Shown here in pieces: positions 48,531 to 60,599 of a DNA stretch of 64,000 nt. Origin of the DNA: Plectrocnemia conspersa (Eukaryota; Arthropoda; Insecta; Trichoptera; Polycentropodidae). Each line of letters starts with the position of its first letter. Position 1 is the first letter of the stretch. Where the stretch lies: assembly GCA_009617715.1 (NCBI GenBank), contig VTFK01000189.1, positions 1 through 64,000 on the forward strand, in the 5' to 3' direction. The notes beneath the pieces were generated by a model. That model was not told the DNA's origin and did no database searches. It saw only the letters and a program-made list of their open reading frames with translations. The position numbers and the translations under genes were made by a program.

Positions 48531-48830
48531 TTTATAGCTATCGCCAAAAACACCCTTGTGTCGGCTAAGCTCTTTGAGAAGGTGAATTACTCGTGCAAGA
48601 GGAGCGTTCACCGCGACGTACCAGAATAAGGGAAGTGATCACGATTCTAAGTCACTTTAAAGCTGGCAGCTAAAAATCGCTGAGTATTGACGGATTATCA
48701 ACACCGCCCCTTAGCAACTTTAAAAAGTGCTTCAATGATTAAAAGCTACGCCGAGAATTAATTTCATCCCACACTCCTAGTGTACGGATATGACCCTTAC
48801 TCTCTCTTGTAAAGATATCGTTGAAATTAT
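48530..48830. other. GC-richer patch, function unknown
   Basis: Balanced composition without a protein-like frame of useful length. Possibly regulatory. Confidence 0.25.
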
Positions 48831-48894
48831 CTTTTAATTCCATCCAACAACAAAAAATCTTTGCTTCACTTGGATTTCATACAGAAGTATAGTT

Positions 48895-49023
48895 GCATGG
48901 TATACATTGCGTGCGCCACTGCCGTTACCAGTACTAGGGCCCTACGAGTCCAACCCACATGGGCGGACACCCAGCTTTTAACGGCCAAATGAGCGAGATC
49001 CCCATCCCCCGTAGTTCTATATA
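48895..49023 (+). repeat. GC-rich dispersed repeat, copy 1 (probable LINE tail)
   Basis: Shares GCCACTGCCGTTACC, GAGTCCAACCC, GGGCGGACACCCAG, ACGGCC, TGAG and a CCCCC-TAGT tail with 56172-56290 (differences scattered). At the second site it follows a LINE coding remnant directly, so this is best read as a 3'-end fragment of the same element. The flanks here show no coding remnant. Confidence 0.75.
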
Positions 49024-49249
49024 TTTTATTGGAGTTTCTGCATTACAAAATCGAAGATGCTCGGAGCGCGTCTCATTTTAATTCTTTATCAGCGATTCGC
49101 GTTAGTTTAATATGTTAGTTTGTAGCGTTTTCAAACATTGCCTGAAATTTCAGAAAAACGGTTTACTTTTTGTTGTTTCAAGAGAATATTTCTTAAATAT
49201 TACTACAAGAATAAGACTTTAATTAGGTTTTTTGCAGTAAAAACTTAAA

Positions 49250-49750
49250 ATTATTATAGGGCGTAGCCTTAGGGGTGGTTGACCTCGCGGCCAATGAGCC
49301 TCTTGTGTGAATCTAAATGGACTTTTTTATAAAGTGATATTTACATGTGACAAATGCACGATTACGGCGTGACGTTTCTCGCGATGAAGGTGAAGGTGGC
49401 GCGGTGGTGATGTCGGTAGATGATTCTCAGGGTTCTTGTGGCTCAAGTTTTTTGCTTGTCCAGACTTTCAAATTCTTCGGAAAGAGTTTGCGATGTGGTG
49501 ATTTATTGCGTCGTCCATACCGTTTTGTTACAAAAAAGATTCACTTAACGACTCGTGTTGTGTGGTCAAAATAAATCACTCTTGTGCCATGATATTTGTC
49601 TCATTGTTAATGAATTAACGTTTTTGGTCACGGTCATCAACAATTACCATTATAAATCTGGACCTATTTGTGTGGTCGCCAAAATGACTTTCGCTCAATC
49701 TGCAAGTATCCAGTGAAAGACTGCCGAGCCCATTCCAGCCTGACACCTTA
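49250..49750. promoter_or_regulatory. GC-richer island, function unknown
   Basis: About 500 bp with balanced composition. The plus-strand frame 49347-49574 lacks any domain. CGATGAAGGTGAAGGTGGCG at 49382 is a purine-rich low-complexity stretch. Candidate regulatory DNA. Confidence 0.25.
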
Positions 49751-50640
49751 TTTATTTGAGTCCTATTTTATTGACACTTCAACTCAGTGAACTACCATAA
49801 ATTTTTTTTTCCAGTTTACCATATTCACGTAGATCGTTTTTATGTATTTTGGACAGCCTGCCGTTAGCAATTATTGATGTTGCTCTAATTTAGTCCTTAT
49901 GAATCCATTAAAATTATATTTGCTCCTTGACCTTCACTTACATATCAATTTTTGAAATTCATTAAATGTTTATTTAATATTTATATAACAGCACAACACA
50001 CGCAGCTAAACATTACAATTACTTTCACCGACTGAAAAAAATAAAACTGCAATCTTAATAATTAATCAATTAGCAAAAAACATAAAGCTCGTTAGTTTTA
50101 TAATAAAACAGCAATAAAAACTACTTGCTAAAATAATTTTCTTATTTACGCAATTTTTTTAATGTCTTACTATTATAGTCAAGGTCTTAAGTATAAATTG
50201 GATAACTTGCTACTTTGCTCCCACCATTATTATAAAATACATTTTCTATAATCTCACATCTCCAAGTAATCATAAGATAACGTTTCAAGAAAATGTGACA
50301 ACTCTATTGCCACTGAAAGAAATACTTTCAAAGTTCTGCGGACCTGTTTGAAAAAAAGTGCGTAGATGACAAAATAAAACCATAATTTATTTTTACCTCT
50401 GAATTTTCATTTAATTATGTAAACCTTTCTATAAAATTGTAATTTTTAAATTTAGGCAATTAATATATGTGCTTATGTGTATATTTTTGTTTGTACATCT
50501 ACAGGACAGAGATACATAAGAGATGTGTTGTATGAAATAGATCAGAGAATTATATCCCAAATTCTACTCTGTTATAAACGACAGTACTTCTAAGCATAAG
50601 TATAATTATCGGATGGCGAAAATATTATGCATATTTATCA
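49751..50640. other. AT-rich DNA without identifiable genes
   Basis: Nothing supported. Confidence 0.4.
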
Positions 50641-51200
50641 GCAGACAAAGCTGTTCGCAAGTCACCATTTAAGTACGACCATTGAATCCACCTGCTACCA
50701 AGACAACGCCCATAGCCCTCTCCACACTACAATACGACAATAAAATCGAACATATAGGTTATGGGTGGGTACAAGAAGGTGAAATCCGCGTTTTGTGTTC
50801 GATTTCTGCTCTCGACGCCCAAGTGAAAAGTGAAGTGCGCCATTGAATAAGTTCATTTAGCCGTATTGACTTTCGTCTGCCATTATGCTCCTGTGCCGAT
50901 GAATATTCGAAGGTGAGTGGGTCTTCCCTTTGGAAAATGTTTAGCTTAGCAGTCACGTAGAAAGGGAGAGCGCCAACAAAAGCCCTCAAACCCTCCGCAA
51001 GTGGTCCATTCACACCCCCCGTACGAACGCCGCCCCTGTTCTCCCTTTTTTCATGGGTATTTGTTTGAAAGCTTATACTTTCTAGCATCCGCCAATCTGA
51101 TAAATTAATTAAACGCCGCGGAAAACTTGTTAATTGTGTCTGAAGTGTAGCAAATGTGCGGCATCGAGCGCATCGCAAGTTTGCCATACATTTGCGCTTC
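50640..51200 (-). other. GC-richer island with a 142-codon minus-strand frame of doubtful coding status
   Basis: The frame 50759-51187 starts at ATG or a near-start and has average composition, with three cysteines early (CARCRTF) and otherwise no domain, signal peptide or membrane segment. Codon use does not resemble the confident exon at 15.4-16.1 kb. It could be an exon read-through or conserved non-coding DNA; I do not assign a protein. Confidence 0.25.
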
Positions 51201-51479
51201 GAACAGTCAAAACAATTTTAAGATTTATATTAAATATATTTTAATGTGAACACTAACTGTGATTATCTGAATGAAAACAAATTAACACAATCCTACAGTT
51301 GCTTATCGAAAACGTATCTAATACTCCCACATACATTATAGCGATTTGTTATCTATTACCGCGTACATTTCATAAAAATGTGTAAAAGATAACACGCTTT
51401 AATAACCGTTACCACGACACAATAAGGATGAACGTGACAAAAAAGTTTAAAGGAAAGGACCACAGAAAAGCCCTTGTTA

Positions 51480-52380
51480 CGTTAAAAAAAAAAGAGTTTC
51501 ACATAATTAGTCTTCGATGCATTGAAAGAATATTTCTTTAATGCAAAACGGGCACGGAAAACAATATATCACCGGACGACAAAAGGAATCGTAAAGTCAC
51601 AATATTCCCGTTGCACCATTTGGCCTCGGTCCATCAAGCAAATGTCACTTTCTAGAGGCGTGGACATATTTCGTTGGTCGAAAAAACGAGTGCAACAATT
51701 AAATAGATGATCGCTGCATGTTTATGATTCGTCAGCGAGCTTTGTAGCCCTTGGTACTTAAGACTGATCTCCAATGAGGGGAAGTTAGATACGGCCTGAG
51801 ACGATAGACGGTGGACCAAACGGTATGGACCAGAGAGTGACTCCCGGAGACGATCGCCGTAGCAGAGAGGAACGAACCTCAACTACGCTGGAGATGCCAC
51901 AACTACAAGACCTCCGAGGACCATCCACTGGACATCATCCCTCCACCAGCTTCTCCGCCACTGCTCGGAGAACCATATTCGGTCGTAATATATGCAATAT
52001 TAAACAATAAATTATACAAATACGGAGGTGAACCGCATTTCTTCTTGTAGACTGTAGAGTATTCTGTGAGAATTTTCTTTAAATACTACAAATTCTTGAC
52101 AATGGTGCTATATTCAAGAAGGATAACTAATGTATCGTACAGAACTGGCATTGTCATTAAATTGTTAGAGTGACACGTGCTCTGCCTAACGCCTTTATCG
52201 CAAACGTTGTCGATGTTTAGCGTTTTTATTTATTTCTTTTAGCATGGATTTTTGGGAACGTAATTCGGATATTTGGACGACTTATGGGAAATTTAGTTGA
52301 TAAGTCATCCCTTATCGCGCCGGCTCGCCACACTATTGGAATTCTGTTATTATTCATCCGTGTGACACATATCGGCCCCC
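51480..52380. other. GC-richer stretch, possibly an exon or old insertion
   Basis: All three plus-strand frames at 51825-52030 are fairly open and none matches a family. The block ends in CAATAAATT, a possible polyadenylation signal, at about 52004-52012. Coding status is undetermined. Confidence 0.25.
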
Positions 52381-52599
52381 ACTATTTATAGCTTATTTTA
52401 CAAAAATAACATTATTCACTAATGATATTTCACCTACAAATTGTAGGTTATCGAGCAATGTATAATAAATTAATATTTTTATAAGACAATATAAACAAAT
52501 ATTTACTTCAATTTTCGATTGCAAAAAAGACGAAGATATTGCTAGACAAACTGATAGTGTTTTGCTTTATTAACGTGATGTTTCTACTACCAGCATTAC

Positions 52600-53092
52600 T
52601 ATGGACGTTGATTTAGCAATTTGTGACTCTGAACCTACGTTAAAATTTTTCCTTGATATTAATAACAATGTTGAAAAACGAACTAGACCAAAAAAATATG
52701 CGACAAATTGCTCGTTTTCTATTAAATAATATATGAGAAAATAAATTTGAATAGATTATACTATAAAAAAATCGTTCATAATATACACTTCCATTGCTAT
52801 ATAATTTTACATATTATAACAGTTTTCTGGAAAAGTAATATGATATTGTTAAATGTCGATTTTCTATTCAGACATAATTATTAATGGGTGGAAAGGGCAC
52901 TGTAAAATACATTATTGCTACAACAACTCCTCTGATTTACTAGTCAATTGAAAGTGGAGCAAGCAAATACACTGGAGAATACATTACAGCGCAATTGAAA
53001 GTGAATAAATAGATGCATTAGTTACTGATAATGCCTCTAACATGAAAACTGTTTGGATTGTTATAACAGATAAATATCTAAACATTCGGTAA
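52600..53092 (+). pseudogene. hAT transposase remnant (DUF659-type)
   Basis: Two diagnostic blocks survive. TVKYIIATTTPLIY, stop, SIESGASKYTGEYITAQLK lies at 52899-52976. After a frame change, DALVTDNASNMKTVWIVI TDKYLNI lies at 53012-53092. GVVTDNAANMK..W plus HTGEYIA is the signature of DUF659-containing hAT transposases. An upstream open segment (52601-52729, MDVDLAICDSEPTLKFFLD) may be its N-terminal part. No terminal repeats or target duplication were found, so only an internal fragment remains. Confidence 0.8.
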
Positions 53093-53099
53093 AATAATA

Positions 53100-54408
53100 A
53101 AATTAATTTAGTTTAAAATTTTAATAACACAAACTTTGTAAAATTTATCAAAGTCAAAGAGTCAAAGAAGATAAAATATAGGTGCATAAATATTAATACA
53201 ATATTACAAAAATGTCTGTATCTTGGTATTAGTATCATCTTTGTGGAATTATAATTAAAGTATATCATAATCAATCATGACTATATAATATATCTACTAT
53301 CATATTATTTTCTAATATTGAAATTGTAACATATTTTGATTGTATCATTACTTCCGAAGATTTTCTTAAGGAAAAAATAGTTCTATGCACATCAAAACAA
53401 GTTATTCTAGAAATGTAAACTTTTATATCCCATGAAGTATTTAAATTTTCTTATATAAAATGTAGCTAAAAACAATTTTGGTCTTTTTCTGGTATTAGTG
53501 CAGAAAAAAGAACCCAAATCGGTTGTGAATCTGTGCGTTAAAGTACGTTGCTAGCTTACTACGCATAAACAAAATGTGTTCCTGAATAACAATATTTAAT
53601 GAGTCAGTGTCAAAATGTGACTACAACATTTGTTATGACTGCCACATATTCTGTTTTGTATTACATGTATTTGTAATGTTTTCATGACTGTGTATTTAAT
53701 TTATTAATAGAATGATTAACAATGGTACTTTTTCAACACCAGGATCTGCGGTTATATTTAAAATATGCAAGTATTTTTATTTTTTCATTGTTTACTAGTT
53801 CATAATTTTCCTCATATATTTCTTCACGCTCACATTTTTTTCCAAATCAATTACACAAGATTATATTCTTATTACTACTATAACACATGAAGGTCGGGGA
53901 ATCCCTCATATTCGGTAAGCACATTTTTTTTAACGGGGAATCCATCATTACCAGGGAAATTTTGAATTATCCAATATACTATTTATATATTATTATATAA
54001 TAATCTATTGAAAGTCTCCCATATATGTTAGGAAAATATAAAGTTTACAAGATAAACATAAACAAAAATATGAACTAGTTTGAAGCATTTCCATAAAACA
54101 ACTCTGGTAAATAATTTCGAACAATATCTTAATTTATAAACCTGTTCATATTAGCATTAGCGAAAGTTGCAAAATATTTTCGACTAGAGAGTTCTAAAGC
54201 TCAATATTTTTTTTTCTAAAATTTAAATAAACATAATAATTGTTCATAAACAAACAACATTTTATAATAGAGATTTGCATCCAGTTTAAACTAGCTATAA
54301 TAAAAGTATGTCATAGATTTATTATAAACATCAACATATTCTCATAAATAAAACACTTTCAGCTAATATGCATTGTAAACTTGTATTTTAATTTGAAAAT
54401 GAAAGTTG

Positions 54409-54439
<31 letters not shown>

Positions 54440-54890
54440 GATATGTATTAATCAAGCAAATCCAATCAGACAATCAATTATTTTTAATTTCAATCCCACG
54501 GTTTAATTATGAAGGACAATATGAGAAGATATTTTTATTATGCCTAGGGCATGAGAAATGCCTACCCATTCCCACGTACGCCTTATTCATATCACATTAT
54601 AATATAATATATATAAATTTACTAATAATTACACATTGTATTCACAATGTCGAAACTTCGGGGCGCAAGAAAAAAATGATAAATTATATTAAGTTTGTCG
54701 GATTTAACCACAATCGCGCAGTAATCTATCGTTTTGACACAACTAACGAAAGAATCTGCACTCTTAAATACAATCCAAAGATGCATATACTAAATATATC
54801 ATTTTATTCGTTTAAGTACTTGCTCCAATGACTAGAATTGGTCAGACAAAACCAAAAATTTCAGTTCCACTCCTAATCATCCCGATTAGT
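53100..54890. other. AT-rich DNA without identifiable genes
   Basis: Includes a TA dinucleotide tract at 54417-54439. The long frame that begins inside it (to 54831) is a composition artefact. Confidence 0.45.
54417..54439. repeat. TA dinucleotide microsatellite
   Basis: Eleven or so uninterrupted AT/TA units. Confidence 0.9.
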
Positions 54891-54934
54891 CAAGGGATCA
54901 ATTAATATTATGTACGTTTATCTCCTCCCATTTC

Positions 54935-55120
54935 CCCGATCGTATATAAAACGTAACGCTGCCATAGGACTTAACATTCAGCACTCTCATCCGCATCTCC
55001 ACTTGGACAGAATCCAAGTGCAGCTTCGCTAAATCGACACAGACGACAAGTCGTCTAGAAAAAGCAACCGTTTCCACTTCGATCGTCAGCCCTTGATCAG
55101 TCAAGCAGTCACCTTAAATC
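54935..55120 (+). promoter_or_regulatory. Candidate core promoter and transcribed leader
   Basis: TATATAAA at 54943-54950 is followed by TTCAGC with the A at 54980, close to the spacing of a TATA box and an insect initiator but a few bases long. The downstream 130 bp (CTCATCCGCATCTCC, CGACACAGACGACAAG) is GC-richer, unlike the flanks, as in a 5' leader. No ATG-led frame follows, so any coding exon would be downstream after splicing. Confidence 0.35.
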
Positions 55121-55139
55121 TCTATCTTTTATATGACCT

Positions 55140-56050
55140 AAAGACTTCCAATATAAGACTGTTAACCTAAAAATAATCTAAAAACATTATAATTTGTAAT
55201 AAAGTAAGCGTGTGATTAGTACAAGTACCGTACAAGTTAGTTCCAAATACTTTATATTACCACAGCTTATCGATACATACATTGTAAGTTACTCGAATGC
55301 ATATACTATTAAAGTTCAACAGCAACACTAAAACTAGACAATATATTTTACAAAAGCATAAACGAAACTCGTACTAAAGAGTATATAAAGCAACACGCGA
55401 AAATACATTGAAAATACAAGACAATGTTTTTATTTTTCTAATTAAATTAATAATACAAATGTGGCATTAAAAATTTATTAAAAAACTGCAATAAATTTTA
55501 GAGTTAGCCAAAAATAATTTTGAAATATGTAAAATATAATTTTTCACGCTGCTTTCTTGATTATTGTTTTAAAAATAGTTAAAACAACTACTGTGTGAAT
55601 GTTATTAACTAGCTAGGTATTTATTTAAAAGAAATTGGAATTCTATTTTATTCTTATTTTGAGCGAATTGGACATCTTATGAATAATTGTTTAGTTTAGT
55701 TATACACAAATTTCTTCTTGCGATTATTACAAAAAAGTTGCATTGATATTCCCAGCAAGATAATATTATATATTATGCAATATTTGCATTCATACACTCA
55801 TTGGCAGGTGCTTAAGAGCTGTGAAGAAAAAGTACAAGATTCTGTACTCCTACTCGTCGAATTTCTACAAACCATGTCGAGAGTCTAGAATTCAGATAAC
55901 CTTTGCTTTACCATCTCTAAAAGGTCAGAGATGTCGAAAACATTCAATAGCTTTGTGGCGGTAAATCCGACCGTGATTGTCGCTCACAACAGCCCAAGTA
56001 GGAGGTAGAGCCAAGCATTAATTCAAATTGGGATCAGATTCTATCGTATT
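55140..56050. other. AT-rich DNA, grading into LINE remnant
   Basis: Nothing supported to about 55830. The stretch 55830-56050 is GC-richer and probably belongs to the decayed LINE whose coding block lies at 56060-56160. Confidence 0.35.
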
Positions 56051-56059
56051 TGCCAATAA

Positions 56060-56160
56060 AAATAAGAATAAATGACAAACTTTCAACCATGTATGCAAAG
56101 AATTTTTTACTTATTTGGTCATGTGACTCGTAGAAGAGATGAGCAGCATGGAGGGGTATG
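56060..56160 (+). pseudogene. LINE polyprotein C-terminal remnant
   Basis: The reading at 56096-56157 gives QRIFYLFGHVTRRRDEQHGG, matching the conserved 'FFGHVTRRD' segment near the C-terminus of many insect non-LTR retrotransposon polyproteins. The clade cannot be fixed from this little. It is followed at once by the GC-rich repeat that recurs at 48.9 kb. Confidence 0.65.
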
Positions 56161-56171
56161 AAGTATAAATT

Positions 56172-56290
56172 CATGGAATCCATTTCCGTGCACCACTGCC
56201 GCTACCGGTAATCGAGTCCAACCCTTCGGGTGGGCACCCAGTTTGTTACGGCCGGGTGAGCATTTCCCCCACCACCCCTAGTACTAAATA
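56172..56290 (+). repeat. GC-rich dispersed repeat, copy 2 (probable LINE tail)
   Basis: Aligns with 48895-49023 through GCCACTGCC, CGAGTCCAACCC, GGGCACCCAG, ACGGCC and a C-rich to TAGTNCTA tail. Its position just behind the LINE coding remnant suggests it is that element's 3' end. Confidence 0.75.
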
Positions 56291-57149
56291 TTTAATAAAC
56301 GGTGAAAGATATACGTTAGACTGAGCAAACAATAACAGTAGCAGATTTTTTGGTTATAAAGAATCTGTAAACAGGTTGTTAGCAGAGATATGATAAACTT
56401 TACTATTAAAATGGACTATTATTAAAAAAACATAATGATATATAGTAGGTTTAAAAATTATTTTGTGTTAAACTCCAGTTATACGTTTACTACAACTACA
56501 TGGTCGATATTAATATGCATAGTCGGGTCCATAGCTCACTTGTGTTTGACAGGAAGTTACGGTTTAAGAGCGGATATGAATTTTTGCATTCGAAATTTTT
56601 ATTTATCCCAAAAAAGTTTAACAGGAAGTACGTCACAAATGCAAAAGCGCACTTTGAATCAAATTATACATATAATTTCTAGACAATTGAACAAATATTA
56701 GCTAGAATTTGCATCCAATAACATGACAGATAATTTTAAAAGAATTCGATAGAAAGTTGTCTCAAACAATGATGACGTCATGACCAATTTGTTGATAAAC
56801 TTATTGATATTTTTGACACCATAATAAAAAATATTTATTATAATAACTAAAATTAATACAATTAATTACCATAATTCTAGGAATATGTCGGCTTGTCCTC
56901 AATTTAACATTAAAGAATTTTAAATGATATATATTATATATAATAAAAAAATACGCAATATAAAAACAAGAAACCATATGCATAATCAAGGTTAATGCAT
57001 TTATTTTAAATATTCAATAAATTTATATGCCACTTTTATTAGCATAAAGTAATAAATATAATTTTTTTATATTTTTTTTTGTTGAATATAAATATTTTTA
57101 TTTAGAGACATCTGTTGGTCAGCAAATCCATAAATATTTTTATGAAGAG

Positions 57150-57236
57150 TAACGTCGGTAATACAGTGCACTGTGTTATCGTAGTTGCGTTTGACAGATA
57201 ACCTTAAAATTTGTGCATCGTTCTTCATATGACAAG
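57150..57236 (+). other. Probable 5'UTR exon of the mitochondrial-leader gene
   Basis: A good donor, CAAG|GTAAGA, ends this exon at 57236, and 83 bp later an acceptor precedes the ATG exon. The exon is less AT-biased than its flanks. Its start is unknown; 57150 is only an estimate. It carries one ATG (57229-57231), which after splicing gives a three-codon upstream frame whose TGA overlaps the main ATG. Confidence 0.45.
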
Positions 57237-57319
57237 GTAAGAAAATTGATAAATTTTAATATATAATGCTTTTTTAACAAAGAATATGTATTAAAAACAC
57301 ATTATTTATAATCTTATAG

Positions 57320-58273
57320 ATGAATATATTAAGAAAAAGCGTTTCTCTTCTTGCTTCAACAACATCAAATATTTTGAAGCAAAATGGATTCGGTATGTAT
57401 TAAAAATACATTGATTCACAATAATATATTATAAAAACAATATAAAATGCATTCTATTTACATTCAGCTTAAATATAAGCATTTTGAAATTATTCTCAAA
57501 TTTGGATATAAAGTATACCGTATGAACGGTTATCTTATAGATAACTTAAAAATTACATATAATTTAAATATGTAATATTATTGTCCTGGTAGTAGTTTTT
57601 CAGTACTAAATTTGCTAATATTTAGTACTGAAAAACTACATGATAGTGATTTAATTTCACAATAATAATTAATTTGCATCAAAAAAGCATTTTTATAAAT
57701 ATTAAGAAAAATGTTATACAATATTTAACACAAAAATTTTTTTTTAATATTTTTTTTTTATATATACTTAATCTACCGGATATATAAAATATGCAATATG
57801 AAAAGTGTTCGTGTTATAAGTATTAAACGTTTAATAATATATTAAATCATGCATTATTGTAATACAGAAATTTAGTAGTGACGTTTAATATTATATAAGG
57901 TTATCTTCGTGGTCAGTAATTTTCCTGTTTTGAATTAGTTGATTGCTAACTATCTTAGATAAACGCAATATTCCTAATCTATTACCAATAAATCCCTAAA
58001 ATTTTAAATAACTGATAAACTATTACAATTTTAATGATGTATAAACATTATATTGCGAAGTATCATGTATAATATTATGTTACGTAGTAACTTTATATTA
58101 ATGATTATTCAACTATTTGCTTATTTTAATGATAAAATGAATGACTAATATAATAATAATCAACTATTTGATATGTAATAGAATATTTTCTTTTAGAAAG
58201 ACCATTCTATATAAAAAAAAAAAGGTTAATAAAACTTTATAATAATTTAAACTATTTATTTAAGTATGAATAG
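57320..58273 (+). CDS. Small spliced gene with mitochondrial-type presequence
   Basis: Exon A (57320-57392) begins with ATG immediately after an acceptor and encodes MNILRKSVSLLAS and TTSNILKQNGF. This is a basic, Ser/Leu-rich, acid-free amphipathic leader typical of matrix-targeting sequences. It ends at a strong donor GTATGT with one base of the next codon. Exon B begins at 58197 after TATTTTCTTTTAG, and the phase fits, giving ERPFYIKKKRLIKLY and a stop at 58271-58273. Exon B is AT-rich and less certain: it could end at an internal GTTAAT donor, or be chance. As joined, the product is about 50 residues. I cannot name the protein. An ATG at the first base of a coding exon behind a short UTR intron is common in nuclear genes for small mitochondrial proteins. 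Confidence 0.5.
57593..57638. repeat. Perfect hairpin, 19-bp arms, 8-base loop
   Basis: The arms 57593-57611 and 57620-57638 (ATTTAGTACTGAAAAACTA) are exact reverse complements. It sits in the intron between the two coding exons of the small mitochondrial-leader gene. Confidence 0.9.
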
Positions 58274-58827
58274 TAAACTACATATATATTCAAATTTCCT
58301 ATTATTTTTAACTAATTTTGTATTTCGTTAAATTTTACTAGACTTAGTCTATTTTTCACATAGATACTTTTTCTATTGTTTTGTAAATACATTATTTTCG
58401 ATGATCTGTTTGAACAAAATAAACATAATAATGCTTAATTGCAAGATGTTCTAACTTATAACTTATTTATTTTTTGAATATGTATCAACTTTTATTCAAC
58501 AAAGTTTGCTTAAATATGTATAAGTTAAAAATCTAAATACACAATTAAAACAAATTTATTGATTACAAAAACAAATCAATGTTCTTTAAGCTAATGTAAT
58601 ATTTGGATATAAATTGATTAATGCAATTTTCAACTATTTTGCTTGTTTTGTATATTATATATAATAAGGATTTTATGTACTATATAGTATACTTTTAATT
58701 TTAATATATCAACTATTACTGCAATCGAAAATAATAGTAACACCAAAATAAAGTTTAATTATCAAACTCGCTTCTCTGGAAGAACATTGACGTCTGTGAA
58801 AATTACACTGTTCTTCAGAAACTGCAA

Positions 58828-59028
58828 TTAAAAATTCCAATTGCACGGTTGGAATTCATTCATTATTTCCAGACTATCCCTTTTATTTAATTGCGATTTC
58901 TGAAGAGCTCTGTAATCTTCACTTACGACAATGTGCTTCTGAAAATCTAAATGATGATTTATTGTAATATCGTCATTTAAATGGACACGGTAGTTGAATA
59001 GAAAAAAGTACAAGTTAGACAGTTGAAG
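58828..59028 (-). CDS. Possible terminal exon of an unrecognised gene
   Basis: On the minus strand a pyrimidine-rich acceptor (TTTTACTGTAG, AG at 59029-59030) opens a phase-0 frame of 66 codons to TAA at 58828-58830. It contains LFNYRVHLNDDITINHHLD, FQKHIVVSEDYRALQKSQLN and MNEFQPCNWNF. The residue mix (E, D, Q, H, R well represented) is unlike the chance frames nearby, and the composition changes at the acceptor. There is no in-frame ATG before the middle, so it needs an upstream exon to the right. I recognise no domain. Confidence 0.45.
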   Translation of the reverse strand, partial: LQLSNLYFFLFNYRVHLNDDITINHHLDFQKHIVVSEDYRALQKSQLNKRDSLEIMNEFQPCNWNF

Positions 59029-59039
59029 CTACAGTAAAA

Positions 59040-60590
59040 CGTAAAATAATAATAAATAAACTAGATAAAATAAAGCTCGTTTCGATCTCATTCTATGTAT
59101 TGTAAAAAATTACTTTCCTTTGGAATTATTTGTGCCTATGATTTAAAAAATCAATTTTAATGTTTTTGAGATAAATATACCTATGTATAGATACATTTGT
59201 CAAAAGGCAATCGTCCCCGTTATAACAATGCTTATATAACAATGACTTGAATTTTATTTTATGAGCAGTTTATGGCATAATACATACAAGTATTTTTTTC
59301 TAGCTACTATCGTATGTGTTATCAGTGAAAATAATAAATATGTTTATTCATCAATAGCACGGGCTTTGATTTAACTTAAGTATTTATGGTACTTTTTATT
59401 TTAATGCTGCCGTGCCCATTACAATGGTTCTCTTACTTTTAAGTTACTTAGAAAGTTTTTTGCCTTGGCAGTATTGTTCATAAGATAACCTCATATAAAA
59501 AGTACTTCGGTTTTATATTTATTTCTGTATATTCAATATAACTAGCACAATAGACCAGTTGTACACATCTGTTTCCTCACCATTTGTTTTTTTAATTTAT
59601 ATCGTATCTGGGGTATGGAAATTAGTAGTTACTTTTATAATTATGTTAATTCATCAAAGATTAGGTTTTCCTAGATTTTCCTAATCTCACAGACATAATT
59701 AAATTCAAGCGAGGTGATCGAACACTATATGTACAATGAACTATTTTAACACATAAAATATCATATATAAATATAACTATCGAACAGTAAAATTAAAAAT
59801 ATTCAAACAGCTTCTAAAGTATGAAAGCATTTCTGTATTTTTTCTAAATTTCTAAATATTAAAAAAAAAAAAACATAGGTGATACAGTTGTGATTTGCAG
59901 ATTGTAATCTGAGATGATCAATCACATTTATAATTATATATCAATCACTAATTTTGATTACCCAGAAAAGATAGAAGTTTAAAATAAAATACTAAAGTTC
60001 ATATGTAATACTAACCCGAGTGTATCAGATATTAGTCATAGTGCTATTGTGCTGGCATTCGAATAATTTATGATGTAAAAATATAGTAATATCTACTCTA
60101 TGTTTTCGTAGACGAAAATGGTTCTTTAACTGGTAATTTTTCCTGAACATTTAGTCATAATATAGAAAGCTCATGTAATTGGAAAGATCACAAATACTTT
60201 TTTGTTTTTTTTTCCTAATGCATCTAACAAAACTTTATAAGAAGCGTTAAACATCATAAGCCCACCATCCATCACACAAAATCAAAGATTTTTACTTTTT
60301 AAAAGCTCTTATATGTAGAATACCTTAAGCGAAACTCTCGTGGTACATATAAAATGCTGAGTGGTCTATTTATATATATATATATATATATTAAAGTCCT
60401 ACGTGAGATACTGGCTAATGTTTCTATTGCAATGAAATGGGAATGTAATGATTCAATATTATAGTTGAGCACAATAAGACTAATTAAATTTTTCTTACTA
60501 CAGACAAGACAGGGAAAATGTTGACTCGTGTAGTATTTAAAATGTTTGTTTTTTATATACATATGTACTATTTTTTCATCGTCGTTAACA
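59040..60590. other. AT-rich DNA without identifiable genes
   Basis: Contains a TA tract at 60370-60391. The upstream exons of the minus-strand exon at 58828-59028 would be expected in or beyond this region, but none was identified. Confidence 0.4.
60370..60391. repeat. TA dinucleotide microsatellite
   Basis: Uninterrupted TA units. Confidence 0.9.
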
Positions 60591-60599
60591 TTATCCATT

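Noticed and set aside
50759..51187. 142-codon minus-strand frame as a gene
   Set aside because: No domain, signal or splice support; kept only as a note on a GC-richer island.
54406..54831. 141-codon plus-strand frame
   Set aside because: Begins in a TA microsatellite (IYIYIYIY) and has composition-driven residues; no domain.
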